Shown here: one piece after another, positions 22,633 to 35,400 of the stretch
Layout: the number at the start of each line of letters is the position of its first letter
How positions within the stretch are numbered: position 1 is the stretch's first letter
DNA from: Cliona cf. orientalis
Taxonomy: Eukaryota; Porifera; Demospongiae; Clionaida; Clionaidae
Assembly: GCA_963930775.1 (NCBI GenBank)
Contig: OZ005698.1
Span: 2,982,501-3,046,500 of the forward strand
Reading direction: 5' to 3'
DNA length: 64,000 nt
Notes under the pieces: generated by a model
Database searches by the model: none
Told to the model about the DNA's origin: nothing
Seen by the model: the letters and a program-made list of their open reading frames with translations, nothing else
Program-made: the position numbers and the translations under genes

Positions 22633-22964
22633 CTGCATATAATACACAAGCCCATGTATGTAAACGTATATTGTATACATGTGCATGTATGTACATGTAT
22701 GGGACAGTACAGGTCTCTACTGCATGACCGGTGTATTAAAATTTTTGCACTACTGTTATGATTATACATCTAAAATTTCAGGAAATTAGTGCAGAGTAAC
22801 CAAACTCAGCTACCAGTACAACATACATGTGGTTATCATAAGGGAGGCAAATAGACAAACATGTAGCTATAAGTGTATGCAATTTCAGATAACAGATCAA
22901 AATCAGCACATGTGCTCAAAATTTATAATTATTATGGAAGAGTCTGGAAATAGGTGACTGCTCC

Positions 22965-22972
22965 TATAAAAG
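22965..22972 (+). promoter_or_regulatory. TATA box of secreted gene B2
   Basis: TATAAAAG in the context CTCCTATAAAAGGAGCTCGA, 93 bp before the ATG, as in B1. Confidence 0.65.
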
Positions 22973-23057
22973 GAGCTCGAGCAGTTAAAGGTTGCATGCA
23001 ACTTCTCCAGATCAACTCGAGCTGAATTGCCACTATTAAACTTCTGCAAGAACCACA

Positions 23058-23552
23058 ATGAAGATTTTCATCACCTTCATTGTTCTGTCCGCTCTTGGCC
23101 TTATCCATGCAAGGCCTGCTTCTCAGTCCAACTTCAACCAAGAGGAAGTCAAGGCTTTGATTCAGACCCTAATGCAAAGTGAAGACTATCAAGATACTGG
23201 TGCAGATGAATTGGGCAACTTCAATGCACTAAGCTTGGAGGACAAAACTGCCAGCAACCAAATCTTTGGCTGGTCAATGAAATGGGCTATTGGAAAGATA
23301 TTTAATCACAGATTTCGAAACGCAATGTTTAACCTCTTCAAGCCATGTGTGTGCGGCCGTGAGGAGCTGGTAAAAGAGCAGCAGTCTGATGATGATGATG
23401 ATTATGGAGCTGAGCTGATGCAAGATGATAAACCAGATGGTGGAATGAATGCAGAGGCAGAAGGTCGTCAAATCAGCTTCTATAGGATGAAGAGGTGTGT
23501 ACTCGAGAAACTTCGACGTCTTCCTGGAATGGCTTTGAAGTATGCCGGATAA
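23058..23552 (+). CDS. Secreted protein B2, paralogue of B1
   Basis: Single-exon, 164-residue ORF, strongly similar to B1 throughout: signal peptide, cationic Trp-containing helix, CVC pair, Asp-rich spacer and cationic C terminus. Differences from B1 are substitutions plus three deletions of 3, 15 and 3 bases, all in frame. Promoter and 3' flank are also duplicated. Retention of both copies with an intact frame, while neighbouring A and C copies died, argues that the product matters. Function is unknown. Confidence 0.85.
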   Translation: MKIFITFIVLSALGLIHARPASQSNFNQEEVKALIQTLMQSEDYQDTGADELGNFNALSLEDKTASNQIFGWSMKWAIGKIFNHRFRNAMFNLFKPCVCGREELVKEQQSDDDDDYGAELMQDDKPDGGMNAEAEGRQISFYRMKRCVLEKLRRLPGMALKYAG

Positions 23553-24203
23553 ACGCTACAGAACAGCCGATTGGACTATACATATATATCAACATTAGAG
23601 GATTATGTTAGCCATAGCTATAGGCCCTAGCTATAGAATCATATTATTAGTGCACTAGGATTACTCTGTGCTGAACTCCAATAATTTTTATAGTTGATTT
23701 CCACTAGTTGGATGCTCTAAATTGTATAAATTGATTTTGCATAATATAGATACAAGAATGTTTGTCAATTGATGTCATAATTATGGCTAATATGCGTGCA
23801 TGAGCTGCTAACAGCCAGCAGCAATACTCAGTACAATCAAGATTGCCAGTTAGTATATACAGTGTGGCATGCACAGACTGACTATGGGACGGAAAAGAGT
23901 GTACCCCCCACTCTTTACTACCTGAATAATAATAATAATACATATATAGGCAGGAAACAGTGTAACTACCCCCGCACTCTTTGATTCCTGCCGGAAAAAC
24001 GAGGCAAGGTCCAAGAGTACCCCCATACTAAATTTAGCCTAGCTATAATTATTATGCTTGCCTCCACTTTTCAGGCAGAAAAGAGGTATATACTATTGGG
24101 GTACACTCCTTCCTGCAAATTATAGAATGGGCGTGGTCATCTAAATAGTGTAATTCTATCCACACCCATTCAATTCCACCTTTCCACGATCCATTCTAAC
24201 TGC

Positions 24204-24211
24204 TATAAATA
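24204..24211 (+). promoter_or_regulatory. TATA box of secreted gene C
   Basis: TATAAATA in GCTATAAATAGC, 111 bp before the ATG. Confidence 0.55.
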
Positions 24212-24314
24212 GCAGCTGTCAGTTGGTGAGCTTGAATGATTTCCAGTCCTTGGAACATTTAGCTCATTATCATGTTGAGGTCAGATAGAAAAACTGTCTA
24301 GGATCTTCATCAAC

Positions 24315-25205
24315 ATGCCTCTACTCGTGCCATTGCTCATCATACACATTGTGATAGTGCTGCAGCCTGCTGTATCTCTACTCATGACCAAGGTGGTGAC
24401 AATACCTGAAAGAGTTGAAATCTGTCCTGTCCAGGAAAAGAGAGATGAAGCATTTCAAAACCTCACGGCAAATGTTCAAGCGTTACTACAAACATATGCA
24501 GCAAATTCAGTTTATAATTGTGGACCAGGAGATTGGGATCAAATAGCATCCTTAAACATGAGTGATCTTTCACAAAGTTGTCCTACTGTCTGGAGAGAGG
24601 ATATCACTAGCGGAATCAGGTCTTGTAGGCGGCCACAGAGTTCAACCGGTAGTTGTGTAGGAACTTCATTTAGCAGTGCATCAGTGTACAATAAAGTGTG
24701 TGGAAGAGTTATCGGATATCAAGTGGCAAGCACTGATGGATTTGCACATGCTGCACTCGGGCACCAACACATTGACTCGTACTATGTCTATGGCGTCAGT
24801 ATAACATATGGCATGCCTCGCAATCATATCTGGACTCTGGCTAGTGGCATAACTGAATCCGGAGGTCAATTTGGAGTTGAACTAGGACACAATTGTCCAT
24901 GTTCTGATCCTCCATCTCAAGCAACTCAGCCACCGTCATTTGTCGGAGAAAACTACTATTGCGAGTCTGGAAATACGGCAACATCCTACCCTACATGGAC
25001 ACATGGACATTTGTACAGTGGAGATCCACTGTGGGATGGGCAGCAATGCGAAGGACAATGTTGCAGTAATGGCAAAACACCTCCGTGGTTCACCGTGCAG
25101 CTTCCTAATCCAACAAATGATTCCATTGAGGTACGTATCTGCCTCCCTGAGCAGACTGATACAGACGACGTTGCTCTTCAAGTTTTAGACCTTTACGTTC
25201 AATAA
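24315..25205 (+). CDS. Secreted cysteine-rich protein C (intact copy)
   Basis: Single-exon, 296-residue ORF. The signal peptide (about 1-22, VPLLIIHIVIVLQPAVSLL) is followed by a helical segment (about 35-70), then a cysteine-rich domain. That domain contains CGRVIGYQ, a YYVYGVSITYGMPRNHIWTL block, CPCSD, FVGENYYCESGN, LWDGQQCEGQCCSNG and PPWFTVQLP, and ends in DLYVQ. I recognise this arrangement as a lineage-expanded extracellular domain of marine invertebrates without known function. No TM segment follows, so secretion is predicted. The stop codon lies inside an AATAAA signal (25201-25206). A broken inverted copy (16376-17230) and a relic (28905-29060) exist in the window. Confidence 0.82.
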   Translation: MPLLVPLLIIHIVIVLQPAVSLLMTKVVTIPERVEICPVQEKRDEAFQNLTANVQALLQTYAANSVYNCGPGDWDQIASLNMSDLSQSCPTVWREDITSGIRSCRRPQSSTGSCVGTSFSSASVYNKVCGRVIGYQVASTDGFAHAALGHQHIDSYYVYGVSITYGMPRNHIWTLASGITESGGQFGVELGHNCPCSDPPSQATQPPSFVGENYYCESGNTATSYPTWTHGHLYSGDPLWDGQQCEGQCCSNGKTPPWFTVQLPNPTNDSIEVRICLPEQTDTDDVALQVLDLYVQ

Positions 25206-25356
25206 AGCGTCATCGAATGATTTAACTCTTTTCGTGTTTAGTAACAATCCAGCTGGATATCTTATAGCATTATATAATATCATATCATCAATAATTATAA
25301 TATTTTATAATTACATATCCTGTAAAATATAGTCCACCATAATAATTGTATAAACT

Positions 25357-25731
25357 CAGGGTTTCATACAGAATAAAAATTTGGGGGGAAAGTGGGCGTG
25401 GCAGTTTTATGCAACATGTCCCCCCTCCCCCATTAACCATTGATATTGACTAAGATGTATTCTAGGATGTCACTGAGATGATACAGTAATTAAATACCTA
25501 ATTAACTAAGAGATTACCAATCATTTGCACCATAGCAAAAAAATAATACACTCCCCTTCCTCTGTCACCTAACTATAGCTCTCTATCTTTCTCTATCTCT
25601 CTCTTTCTCTCTCTTTCTTTCCATTTTTCTTCTTTCTCTCTTCCTTCTGGGTGGGGGAAGCTGGGTGTTTTGGGGGAGAAGCTTCTCCCCCCACCCCCCC
25701 CCCCCCCCCCCCCCCACTAGATGAAACCCTG
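25357..25731. mobile_element. Repeat R3, copy 1 (CAGGGTTTCAT...ATGAAACCCTG)
   Basis: Inverted ends CAGGGTTTCATA and ATGAAACCCTG. The inner GTGGGCGTGGCAGTTT and CATTAACCATTGATAT match R3 copy 2 at 38497-39106. Contains a CT-rich microsatellite and a poly-C run (about 25690-25715). Confidence 0.7.
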
Positions 25732-25940
25732 GAACCATGTGACTATACTGAGTTTAGTGGGTGTATATATATGTCATGCATGGCATTGCACTTTGTAATG
25801 TATTGTGCATGTAGATCTACTATTGTATACATGACACAGGCATTTGTAGAAAGCAAATAGGTCATTATCATGGATAAAAGATACTATGATTTATACTATG
25901 AATGGTATGGTCCCTTTTCTCGCAGCAGGTCGCATTAATA

Positions 25941-26137
25941 CCATATTTTGCCAGGAGAAATTTTTGCCAATTTTGCCACCTGCTTTCGTTGGCGAAATTT
26001 TATCACGCTAAAATTAATTTTATAGTGGATATGGCTGTATTGACAAAAATGTTTTCAGTGGTTTACTTTCTGCAATACATGATAGCAGTGCTTGGCGAAG
26101 TTTTTATCCAGCGAAAAATTTCAAGTTACGTATATGG
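25941..26137. mobile_element. TA-flanked MITE, about 197 bp
   Basis: CCATATTTTGCC...CGTATATGG ends with imperfect inverted repeats (both reading inward to AAATTTTTCGC/GCC) and flanking TA. Resembles in style the elements at 8608 and 62180. Confidence 0.5.
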
Positions 26138-27320
26138 TAGCTAGTCACTTGAGACATGATCAGGTGGTCCACGTAAGTGTGCTAATTAGTACTCTGATGT
26201 AATATAAGTTTGTGCACGTTTACTTTCTATGGAATACTTTTATCCTTTTTGGTCAGGTGGCACTAGTGCTGGGGGGGGGGGGGGGGTGGTCTATGCCATA
26301 ATAGCATAGCAGTTTAAACTTCGGTGCTTAATAGTTTATGGGGTGCATGTGCACCCAATCCATGTACCTGTGCACCCATCCTATGCATGTATAGTTTTGT
26401 TGTTTACCTAAACGTATAGCCTATCACAGTATGCATATTTCACTACACTATCACAACACATGTTATGTATTATAACAAGACTGTCTACATGGAAAAAATA
26501 CCTAGTAACAGTGCTACATTCATAATAATACTCAATTCCGCTATAGCTAGCTTTATGCAGGGAGTGCACAGAGAGAAGGTCCAAAACTTATAATATTAGG
26601 ATTCAGGGCTCAAATTGGCTATAGTAAGAAAAATTCTTGGAGTGTATACCCCCACTCTTTACTGCCCCTTTTAAATGAATGCACAGGAGTGCAAAACCCT
26701 CACCGCTACACGCATGCATAACTCATGCACATGTAGATCTATAGTAGCTAGCATATCAATTTTGTGTATGCCTGCTCAATATAAGGAGTATTGAACTAGA
26801 TACAAACTAGCTACCATAATAATATGGTAGTATGTATCTAGTTCAATATTATATTATACATAGCTACCCTGCACCTGATCCATGAGGTACTCCAGTTATG
26901 ATATAGGCTAGGGGGAAGGCACCTGCCTATGTCACTATAATAACTGAAAGCCTCTGTGACTACTTAAACTCAATTATGCACTTGAGAGCCACTGCCCGGG
27001 CTGTTTACACTGTCACTGCATTGACAACTGACCAGCAAGGCACAGAATGGCAACCATAGCTGCACACTATTATACCACTGAACGTGACCACTCTTCCTTG
27101 ATGCCTGGTAATCCTCAGATGCGTACTTTCTCTAAGACGACCCTTACCATACGGACGGACGGACGGACGGACAAACAAACGGACAGACGGACGGACGGAC
27201 AAAAATCGCCAAACGATTGCAGTAACCCTCCGCCTACGCTTTGCGGCGAGGGTTAATAATACAACATACTTGTGAATAACTATGATACTGAATAACTAGA
27301 GAAGATGTTTCAACATCAAT
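26138..27320. other. Repeat-rich spacer
   Basis: No gene found. Holds a poly-G run (about 26271-26287), a hairpin at 26788-26850 (AGTATTGAACTAGATAC arms, TATGTATCTAGTTCAATATT) and repeat R4 at about 27140-27256: (GGAC)n followed by AACCCTCCGCC...GGCGAGGGTTAATAA. Confidence 0.5.
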
Positions 27321-27994
27321 GGGGCGAGCCTCCGCGAACCCCACACAAGTGTTATGGTATAATAAAAGTGGAATTTTCAATAGGCTATATGTTCAGATAA
27401 TATTTCACACGGCTGTCTGTTGTTCTATACAAAGTTGCTGAATTCATATGATTGTGCATATGTTCCTATATATAGTGAGTGGATGCTTGTCCTGAGACTC
27501 TCTCGCCAATCTCTCCCTTTGGTTATTACTTAATCTAATCAATCTGACCCCTCGCTGTTCTTCAGTTTTTGATGAAAAACTTTCGCTCTGCCTAGAGCGC
27601 TTTCTCTGAACTTGTCTTGTCTGTCTCTGTTCTTGTGTTTCTGCAGCTCTCCTTTCCTGGTCTCTCTTAAGTTCTACGTTTTCTTAACCTTTCTTCTTTT
27701 TCGGCTGCAGTTTCAGTTGCTCGATGAGCTCGCTCCCTTTCTCTTCTACGTTGGAGTTTTATTTCTCTCGCAGCTGAAGACTTCCATATTGATTCACTGA
27801 GTTATGAACGTTGAGTCAACGTTGTGTGCAACTTGTGTCATTACGCATGCGCATTAATTGAATGTACATCGTTGAAATAGAAGAGGTATATATACGGTAC
27901 GGAAGGACGTACGCAGATATATACATATACACATACATATAAACGGAAAATCTCGATTGGTATCACCTGTGTGGGGCTCGCTTCGGCTCGCCCC
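27321..27994. mobile_element. 674-bp TIR element with AAT target duplication
   Basis: Left GGGGCGAGCCTCCGCGAACC and right GGCTCGCCCC arms are imperfect inverted repeats of about 31 bp, each ending in CCCACACA(A/G)GTG on the inner side. Flanking AAT lies at 27318-27320 and 27995-27997. The inner part is T-rich without a transposase ORF. Confidence 0.7.
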
Positions 27995-28400
27995 AATTAT
28001 GAGAACTCTCACGGGATAAACACATGGTTTTTGTTCAGGATTGATTTTGCATGTTTGTTATACATCTGTGAGGCTAGCGCTATAGCAGTGGACCTTCACC
28101 TCCCTCTGTGTCTGCAAACAATAACTCTCTGTGTCAAAGGTAATGTCAGCTGACTCTAATACTGTTACAATGCAACTTGCATGCTGCTCAATGAATAATT
28201 GCCACATCATAATATCTCAGGGATCGGTCATCCTAACATCTCACAATCATCAGATAACTCAATCTGGAAGAGCTGCAGCTTAATTGCTCCATATGTCCAA
28301 CACTCACGCCAATGTCTATGTGGAATTTTGTTCAAAAGGAAGTAAAAACAAGTGGATCATATTAAGGGTTGCTTAATGAATAGTGAACGATATCTGTACG

Positions 28401-28434
28401 TGGCAAAATGTAGTGACTGTCACTACATTTTGCC
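28401..28434. repeat. Perfect hairpin
   Basis: TGGCAAAATGTAGTGAC followed directly by its complement; flanked by further GTAGTGA-type inverted sequence. Related to the element at 28591-28714. Confidence 0.75.
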
Positions 28435-28590
28435 ACAGATGTCACTACCAAGTAGTGATATTCACCTTCATTAAATTTTTTTTATAGATATTCAGTTACA
28501 TACACTATACTTCCCATAATAGTACTACTATAATATTATAAGCATGTTAAATATGACAGTTTGTTATTCACAAACTGGCATACTTGCACG

Positions 28591-28714
28591 TACTGTAAAA
28601 ATGAATAGAGAATGTCACTACTTGGTAGTGACAAATTGTAGTGATGGTCATTACATTTTGCCATAGATAACACTATACCAAGTAGTGACGTTCACCATTC
28701 ATTTTTTACAGTAT
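28591..28714. repeat. Palindromic MITE
   Basis: Outer arms TACTGTAAAAATGAAT / ATTCATTTTTTACAGTA and inner arms GTCACTACTTGG / CCAAGTAGTGAC. Confidence 0.7.
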
Positions 28715-28904
28715 ATGCCCCCTGCATGTTCTCAATCATACATCATGCAACTGGAGTATATAGTAGAATACGCCACTTTTGATAGCTCATAAACTGGCAA
28801 GTTTGATACTCTGAAAGTATCTGTAATTAACTGGAAGTTATGAGAACTATGATGGGAATTAATGTGCCAGTGCAACTGAGGCAAAAAAAATTTTTAACAT
28901 GCAT

Positions 28905-29060
28905 GCATGTCATTTGATACCAATCTCCTGGTCCCCAATTACCGGGGTATAAGCTGTATCTGTACTAACTGTTTGTATTAATGTTCATTGACAAACATCA
29001 TCAGTGCATGAGGTTTTGAAATGCTTCATCTCTCTTCCTGGACAGGACAGCAATGAGCTC
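28905..29060 (-). pseudogene. Relic of secreted protein C
   Basis: The minus strand reads CTGTCCTGTCCAGGAA...GAGATGAAGCATTTCAAAACCTCA and GGACCAGGAGATTGG. These match the 24426-24545 part of gene C, with deletions in between. Nothing else of the gene remains nearby. Confidence 0.8.
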
Positions 29061-29970
29061 ACCTCGAGGCTCCAATGAAGCTCTTAGAGCTTCACTGGAG
29101 GTGAGCTAAGATTTTGTATGATTAGACTATCGTGCAAAACCCTTGGTACATGCTAATTACCAGTATGTAATAGATATTATGATTACATAATAATCAGATG
29201 CCATCAAAGGAACTGAGACATACGGAGTAATTTTTTGAGCCTTTTAGAAGCTTAATTCCGTCTCTTTAAATTTTCTCTCCAGTTCTAGTGATAAGATGGT
29301 GAAATTGAGAGAATGTAGTGACAATGTGTACACGTTCACACGTTCAAAGAGCACTCAGGCTAAGCAACTAATTCCCTTAAGTTAATTACTCTCCTGGTGA
29401 CCAATCCTATACCATTCTCCATGCAGGTCTGGTGTGTGCATGGTGTGCATGGTGTATAATGATACTAGCTCCATGGAATTAATATAAGCTAGTATCAGTA
29501 TCTGATGATATTTATGCATAACGTACTGTCCTCTCTGAATATGTAATATTTAATTTATTGTCATTATCTGTTGATCATGACTTTCTCTTCCATGACAGCT
29601 GTGGTTTGTTGCTGCTGTGGTTAAAACTATTATCCTTTGCTTGTTGACTACACTGATTAGTATCATAATAATAATATTATTATTACAGTATCGGGTACTT
29701 CTTTGTGCTAGCAATAATACCTATAGAATTATTGTCATGTAGATCGTTGCTCTCATCAACAAACCCACTCAATCACACAGCACCAATGTCAATAAAATCA
29801 TCCGCATGAATCAACATTACTGTTGGTTTATCATGTTATTTATTAAAGACTCGGAGAGCAACATTTCCCTGATAAAAAAAATCCTATTTGAACTTCCCTG
29901 ATAGCCAGAATCATTGCTGCATCCAATAATTACAAGTAAGAGGGATACAGTGATAGTAATAATACTATTA
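29061..29970. other. Spacer upstream of the Calx-beta gene
   Basis: No gene. A short hairpin (AGCTCACCTC...GAGGTGAGCT) lies near 29055-29106. The rest is AT-rich. Confidence 0.5.
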
Positions 29971-32387
29971 ATGAATGTTAGGGTAATGGATCCAGAGTTA
30001 TGGTGTGTGATACTTTTGATAACCTCCACAATAGGTGAGTTTAGAACATACTATAGTCACTGACTCATTGACTAGACACTGAGAATTGTAATTACCAAAT
30101 ATTCTACAGTCTCAATGCAAGGTCAGGTAGTGTGCAGAGCCAGTTTTAACTGTGCTGGTGGACTAGCTGATGATCTAGGAGTGGCAGTGGATGCGGCAGG
30201 CTGCTGTCTGGGCAACCCAAATGCTATGGCCTATAATCCCGGGGGCAGTGAAGACTGTTTTGCTTGTGTTGGTGAGTTCTTGAATGTCATTTCCTGTAAA
30301 TGGGCGATAAGAATTTATTTTCTTATATAACAGTTGTTGGATTCCTCAATGCCTCATTCTCTGGATTTGAGCAGGGATCTGGTCACTCTGTGCCAGTGGG
30401 GTACCTAAAAGGTGGTACAGTAGCTGGACAAAACTTGGTGTTTGATGTCAGAAGTACCCCAGGCACTGCAAGTGAGAGTTAGCTATAATTATATTGCAGC
30501 TAGTTGGAGGTTGTTATTATTATTTTTAGTGATTTGCAATTGACGAAACTTCAATTGCAGGAGAGGGCTTTGATTATACAGTGAACACTTTGAGAACGAG
30601 GGCTTTAGCTAATGGCCAAGTTGCAACTGTGATGCTGACCTTCCGTGCCGATTATATTGCTCAAGAACCCAATGAGACATTCATTCTCACACTGGATCCA
30701 GTTGTTGCACCAAATCCAAGAGAAGGGTTATTTTTCCAGAATGCTATAGAAGTGACAATTGTGAATGATGATTGTAATAAACAGAGGCATCCTTTGTATA
30801 ATAATTTAAAATTTAATTTTATTATAATATAGATGTTAAATTCTCATTCACTGAAGATCGTTATCGTGCCCGTGAGCCTGACTTATTGAACCCTGCGACA
30901 TTCCTGCCTGTTTTAGTGTCCAAGTCTGTACAAATTGCTTCTCGAGTTGAACTAGTGGTTGTTTCTTTAACAGTTGATGAAGACAGAGGCACATCTCTTC
31001 CTCTTCCTCCAAATATCCCTGAGAATGATCCGAGGTCTCCACCATTTGCAAGTAAGAAAATAGGATTTTACTATTATTATTATTATTATATAATACTCTC
31101 TAGACATTGCTGACTTTAACAACACTAACATCACTATTGTTTTTGAGCCTGATGAGGATGTAGAGGTCTATGAAAAGAGTGTTCCTATTTTTATTACTGA
31201 TGATGCTATCAATGAAGCAACAGAACAAGTGTTTATTGCAGAGCTGATGCTTGTGAGCAGTTTAGACCCTGCCGCAGTTGATCTTTCCATACGACCATCA
31301 ACTCTGTGCAGGATTATTGATAATGATCGTAAGTTGAAACAATTATAGTGCTATCGTGATTGTACTACACTGACAGCTATCATAACTAGAGCTCTCTAGA
31401 GCCCAGAACCCTCGGCGCGTTGCGTGGTGTTTGTTGCACATACAAGCTGGCAATGATAACTACATTGATCTCCTGCAGTGACCCTGAGTGCCCAGATCAT
31501 GCTTCTCAAGCTCAAGTTGAGGGGTGTCGTACCAGTTTTGGAGGTGGAGTATGTCATCTCTGGTTTGGTGACTAGACTAAGCTGTATTCTGTGTAGGCTC
31601 GCTTTCAAGTTGTGCTCTTCTGGTGCCGCTATTTTTCACTAGCCTCATCATCTGCTGATTCTGATGCTATTGCCGCTATTCTCTTGCTTTCTATAGGCTA
31701 GTGGAATAAACTGGAAGTCATACACATACACAGATTTCTGCCATGGAACAATATTTAGGACACTGCTTGCGGACCGGAGGCATGATTTATATACTTATTT
31801 GAAATCAAATCACAAAATAGCTACAATAACTCTGCACAGAATAGCTATGTTGCATGTGAACTGGGTGGTAGAGAACCAAAGGTGCTATAGCCTTGTACCC
31901 TCCAAGGGCCTGGTGCAAGGCTACAAGCACATTCATATTAGTACCTTACCAGCTGCTTCAACTGAAAAACAGCTGGCCAGAGAGTGCAGCACAATGTATA
32001 CGGTAGCATGACTTGCGTGTAAATAGAGACAAGTGCATTGGGTGTGGCTTGCAGGAAAGTCAAGAAGCTATTTAAACTTTATGCTTCGCTGACTATTGGC
32101 CCAGGCAGGCAGTAGCTTTACAGGAGTTGTAGCTGGAACTACTTAGTTGTATCTTGAAAGAAGTCTACTGTTGTTCATTCTGTCCATCAAAAAGCTGCCA
32201 AGGTGCGTGGAAGGATGGACTTATGGTGGAAGTTAGCGGTCCTGAGTAAAATTAATGTCACCAGAACTGGAGAACGAAGCGTTCTCAGCGAAATCCATAC
32301 AATACATGGCTTTGAAACGCCATAAGGAATCATATAACACCGAGGTTGAGACTCGCAAACGAGGTATGTAGCAGTTACAGAGTTAAA

Positions 32388-32424
<37 letters not shown>

Positions 32425-35400
32425 CACACACACAGAACGACTACAGTAACCGTCGCGCATGCGCCAAGGGTTAACAGCTGGCCAAGTTCAGACACGTGCT
32501 CTTTATAGAGTAGTATTATGCAGTACGCATGCATGTATACGGTAGCATGACATTCGTGTAAATAGAAACGAGTTGCTTGGCAGGCCAGGCCCGGAAAGTC
32601 AAGAAGCTTGGCAGTTACACTAAATACTTCGAGACAGTAACTTTGCAGGAGTTATTATCATTTTCTATCTTGAAAGAAGTCCAGTGTTGTTCATTTTGTC
32701 CATCGAAAATCTGCAACGGTGCGTGGAAGGATGATCTATGGTGAAAGGTAGCGGTCCGGAACAAATGTCGCCAGAACTGGAGAACAAAGCGTTTTCAGCG
32801 AAATCCACACAATGCATGGCTTTGAAACGCCATAAGGAATCATATAACACCGAACTTGAGACTCGCAAACGAAGTCTGAAGCAGTTAGAGAGTTAACAGA
32901 CAGACAGACAGACGGACAGACAGACACACAGAACGACTACTGTAACCCTACGGCGCATGCGCCGAGGGTTAATAATAATATTATGTTTACTGTGTATATA
33001 CCACTATTACAACATACAGCCATCAGAATTGGATTCGAGCTACCTGGCTACACATACACAGAGCCATCGTTTGACGAATTCATAGATCAGTCTTTTATGT
33101 CACCAACTGGTAGACCTGAAAATGGGCCAGTCTTTTTGGCCAAGGAAAACAATACAATTTCAGAACAGATTTTTCAAGTTTCTTTTCAAGTCACAGATTC
33201 AACTCCCACTAATATTCAATCAGCTACAATTCATCGAGATTATTATTTTGGATCCCAACTGGTCAAACAAGTCAAACTTTCCCATTTTTACCCTCTGAAC
33301 AGAGGATTCCTTTTTTATTTCAGCTATTGGCAGACACTCTCCCTGAAAGAAATGAAGCATTTCAGGCTAGAGTATCTCCTGCAGACACTCTAGACCTTGG
33401 TAATGGGATGGTGGAGCAGCTTCCAACTTATCGGAGTCCTCTGACTTTGTCATATACAACACTCATTACCATTGTAGACAATGATCGTAAGTTTTTAAGC
33501 ACATAATAATTATTATATTGATTCTTTAGCTAATTATATTAATATTGCATTTCAGCTATTGTTATTGGATTTACCAACACGAGCTACACTGTTGATGAAG
33601 ATATCGGAACTCTGCAAGCTGAAGTCCAAGTTCTCAATGTTCCTCATGATCACCTTCTACCAGCTTCTGTAGATCTAGTCATTCAATCAGTATCTGGATC
33701 AGCAAGTAAGTGAACAGAGCCAGTGTACAGATATTGATGCTAATATTATTCAAAATTGTTATAGCTGGAGGAAGCGACTATCAAGAAATTAATGCACTAA
33801 ATTTTGATGTATTCCTAACCTTTGATGATGTAAATCGTCATCGTTCATTCCTTGTGGCTATCATAAATGATACTTTATTTGAACTTGATGTTGAAAATTT
33901 CACATTAGAGCTGAGATTTGATCCATTTGCATTTGAACCACCTTCAGATGTAATACTCCGTCCAAATATTTCAGTAGTTAATATCTTAGATATTGGTAAG
34001 AAACAAATCAATAGCTATGTGAAGTATGCATAATGATAGCGATCCATTGTTATTCCATGTAGCTGTTGTGATTGGTTTCCTGAACACTTCCTACACTGTG
34101 AGTGAGAACAATGGAGTAGCAAACATCCAGATTGGAGTGATCCGAGGCTCACTAGAGGAACCAATTAATGTGCAATTCTCTCTTAATGCTATGTCTGCTA
34201 CTAGTACGTAAATTGCATAATACATGTATAAGCATAAGTATGTATAGTGATGACATTACTTGTTCTTCAATAATTACTGTTCAGCTCCACCAGATTATAC
34301 TTCGGTCTCTCGAGCTTTGGTTTTCTCTAATTCTTTAACATTTCAAACTGTACAAGTACCAATTGTGAATGACTCAACCCTGGAACTTAGTGAAGTGTTT
34401 ACAGCATCGCTTGCACTGGTCCAGGAGAGTTTCAATAATCATGTTAAGCTCGTACCTACCTCAGTCTCTGTTACAATCAGTGATGATGATGGTACTTAGT
34501 CTATATAAATTATACTTAAATGCTATAATGATTTCATTGTATGCAGAGCTTGTATTTGGATTCGGCGCTATGGAGTATGTTGTATATGAGGGTAATGGAT
34601 CTCTCATGATTGAAGTGATCTTCATTCAAGGAATTCCTGGCGACTACCAACCTATGGTTCTCATGTCAACACACAACGGGACAGCAACAGGTCAGCAGAT
34701 CTTTTAAACGGCAAAATTATTTTGATAAATTCCTACAGAAGGGAGAGATTTTTCTGCCCTAGTGTCTTCAGAGATTACGTTTACAGCTATCAACCAAGTC
34801 AAACAATTATCCATACCTATCATTTCTACCAACTCTACTGAGAGTAGTGAGGAGTTCACTGTCACACTAGATAAGGTCATGTTAGTCCACTCAAACACCA
34901 GAATCACAGTAAATGTTTCCGATCAAGAAAGTGCTCGCCTCATACTGAATCCTAGAATAGCAAAAATTACTATCTTAGATGATAATGGTACGTAAATCAC
35001 AATGATTGATAAAAATAGCCATTAATTTCATGCAGTACTATAAATCTTAGTGGCAGTGATTGGCTTTCTGAACTTTAATCTTACTGTTCCTAGAGGAAAA
35101 GACACCCTTAATTTCACCATTGGAGTTTTGCATGGCTATATAGACACAATGGTGACTGTTTTGTTCACAACAGAAGCATCAAGTGCAAAAGGTATAATGT
35201 TATTAGAGTATTCAGTGTTTTAATAGCAATGTTATGTCAATTACAGCTGATGAATATATCGAAACCTCTCCTTATTTTCGCTGGAGATGCTGTGCAGCAT
35301 GTACCTGTCCACATCATTGATGATGGAAACTCTGAACCTTCAAAGATCTTTTTTTGGGATTCTGAGCAGTGCTAATGGCACAGTGATCCCATCGAACATT

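Noticed and set aside
26788-26850. Hairpin as a microRNA precursor
   Set aside because: Long perfect arms with TA-rich flanks look like a MITE; no evidence of expression or of bulges typical of processed precursors.
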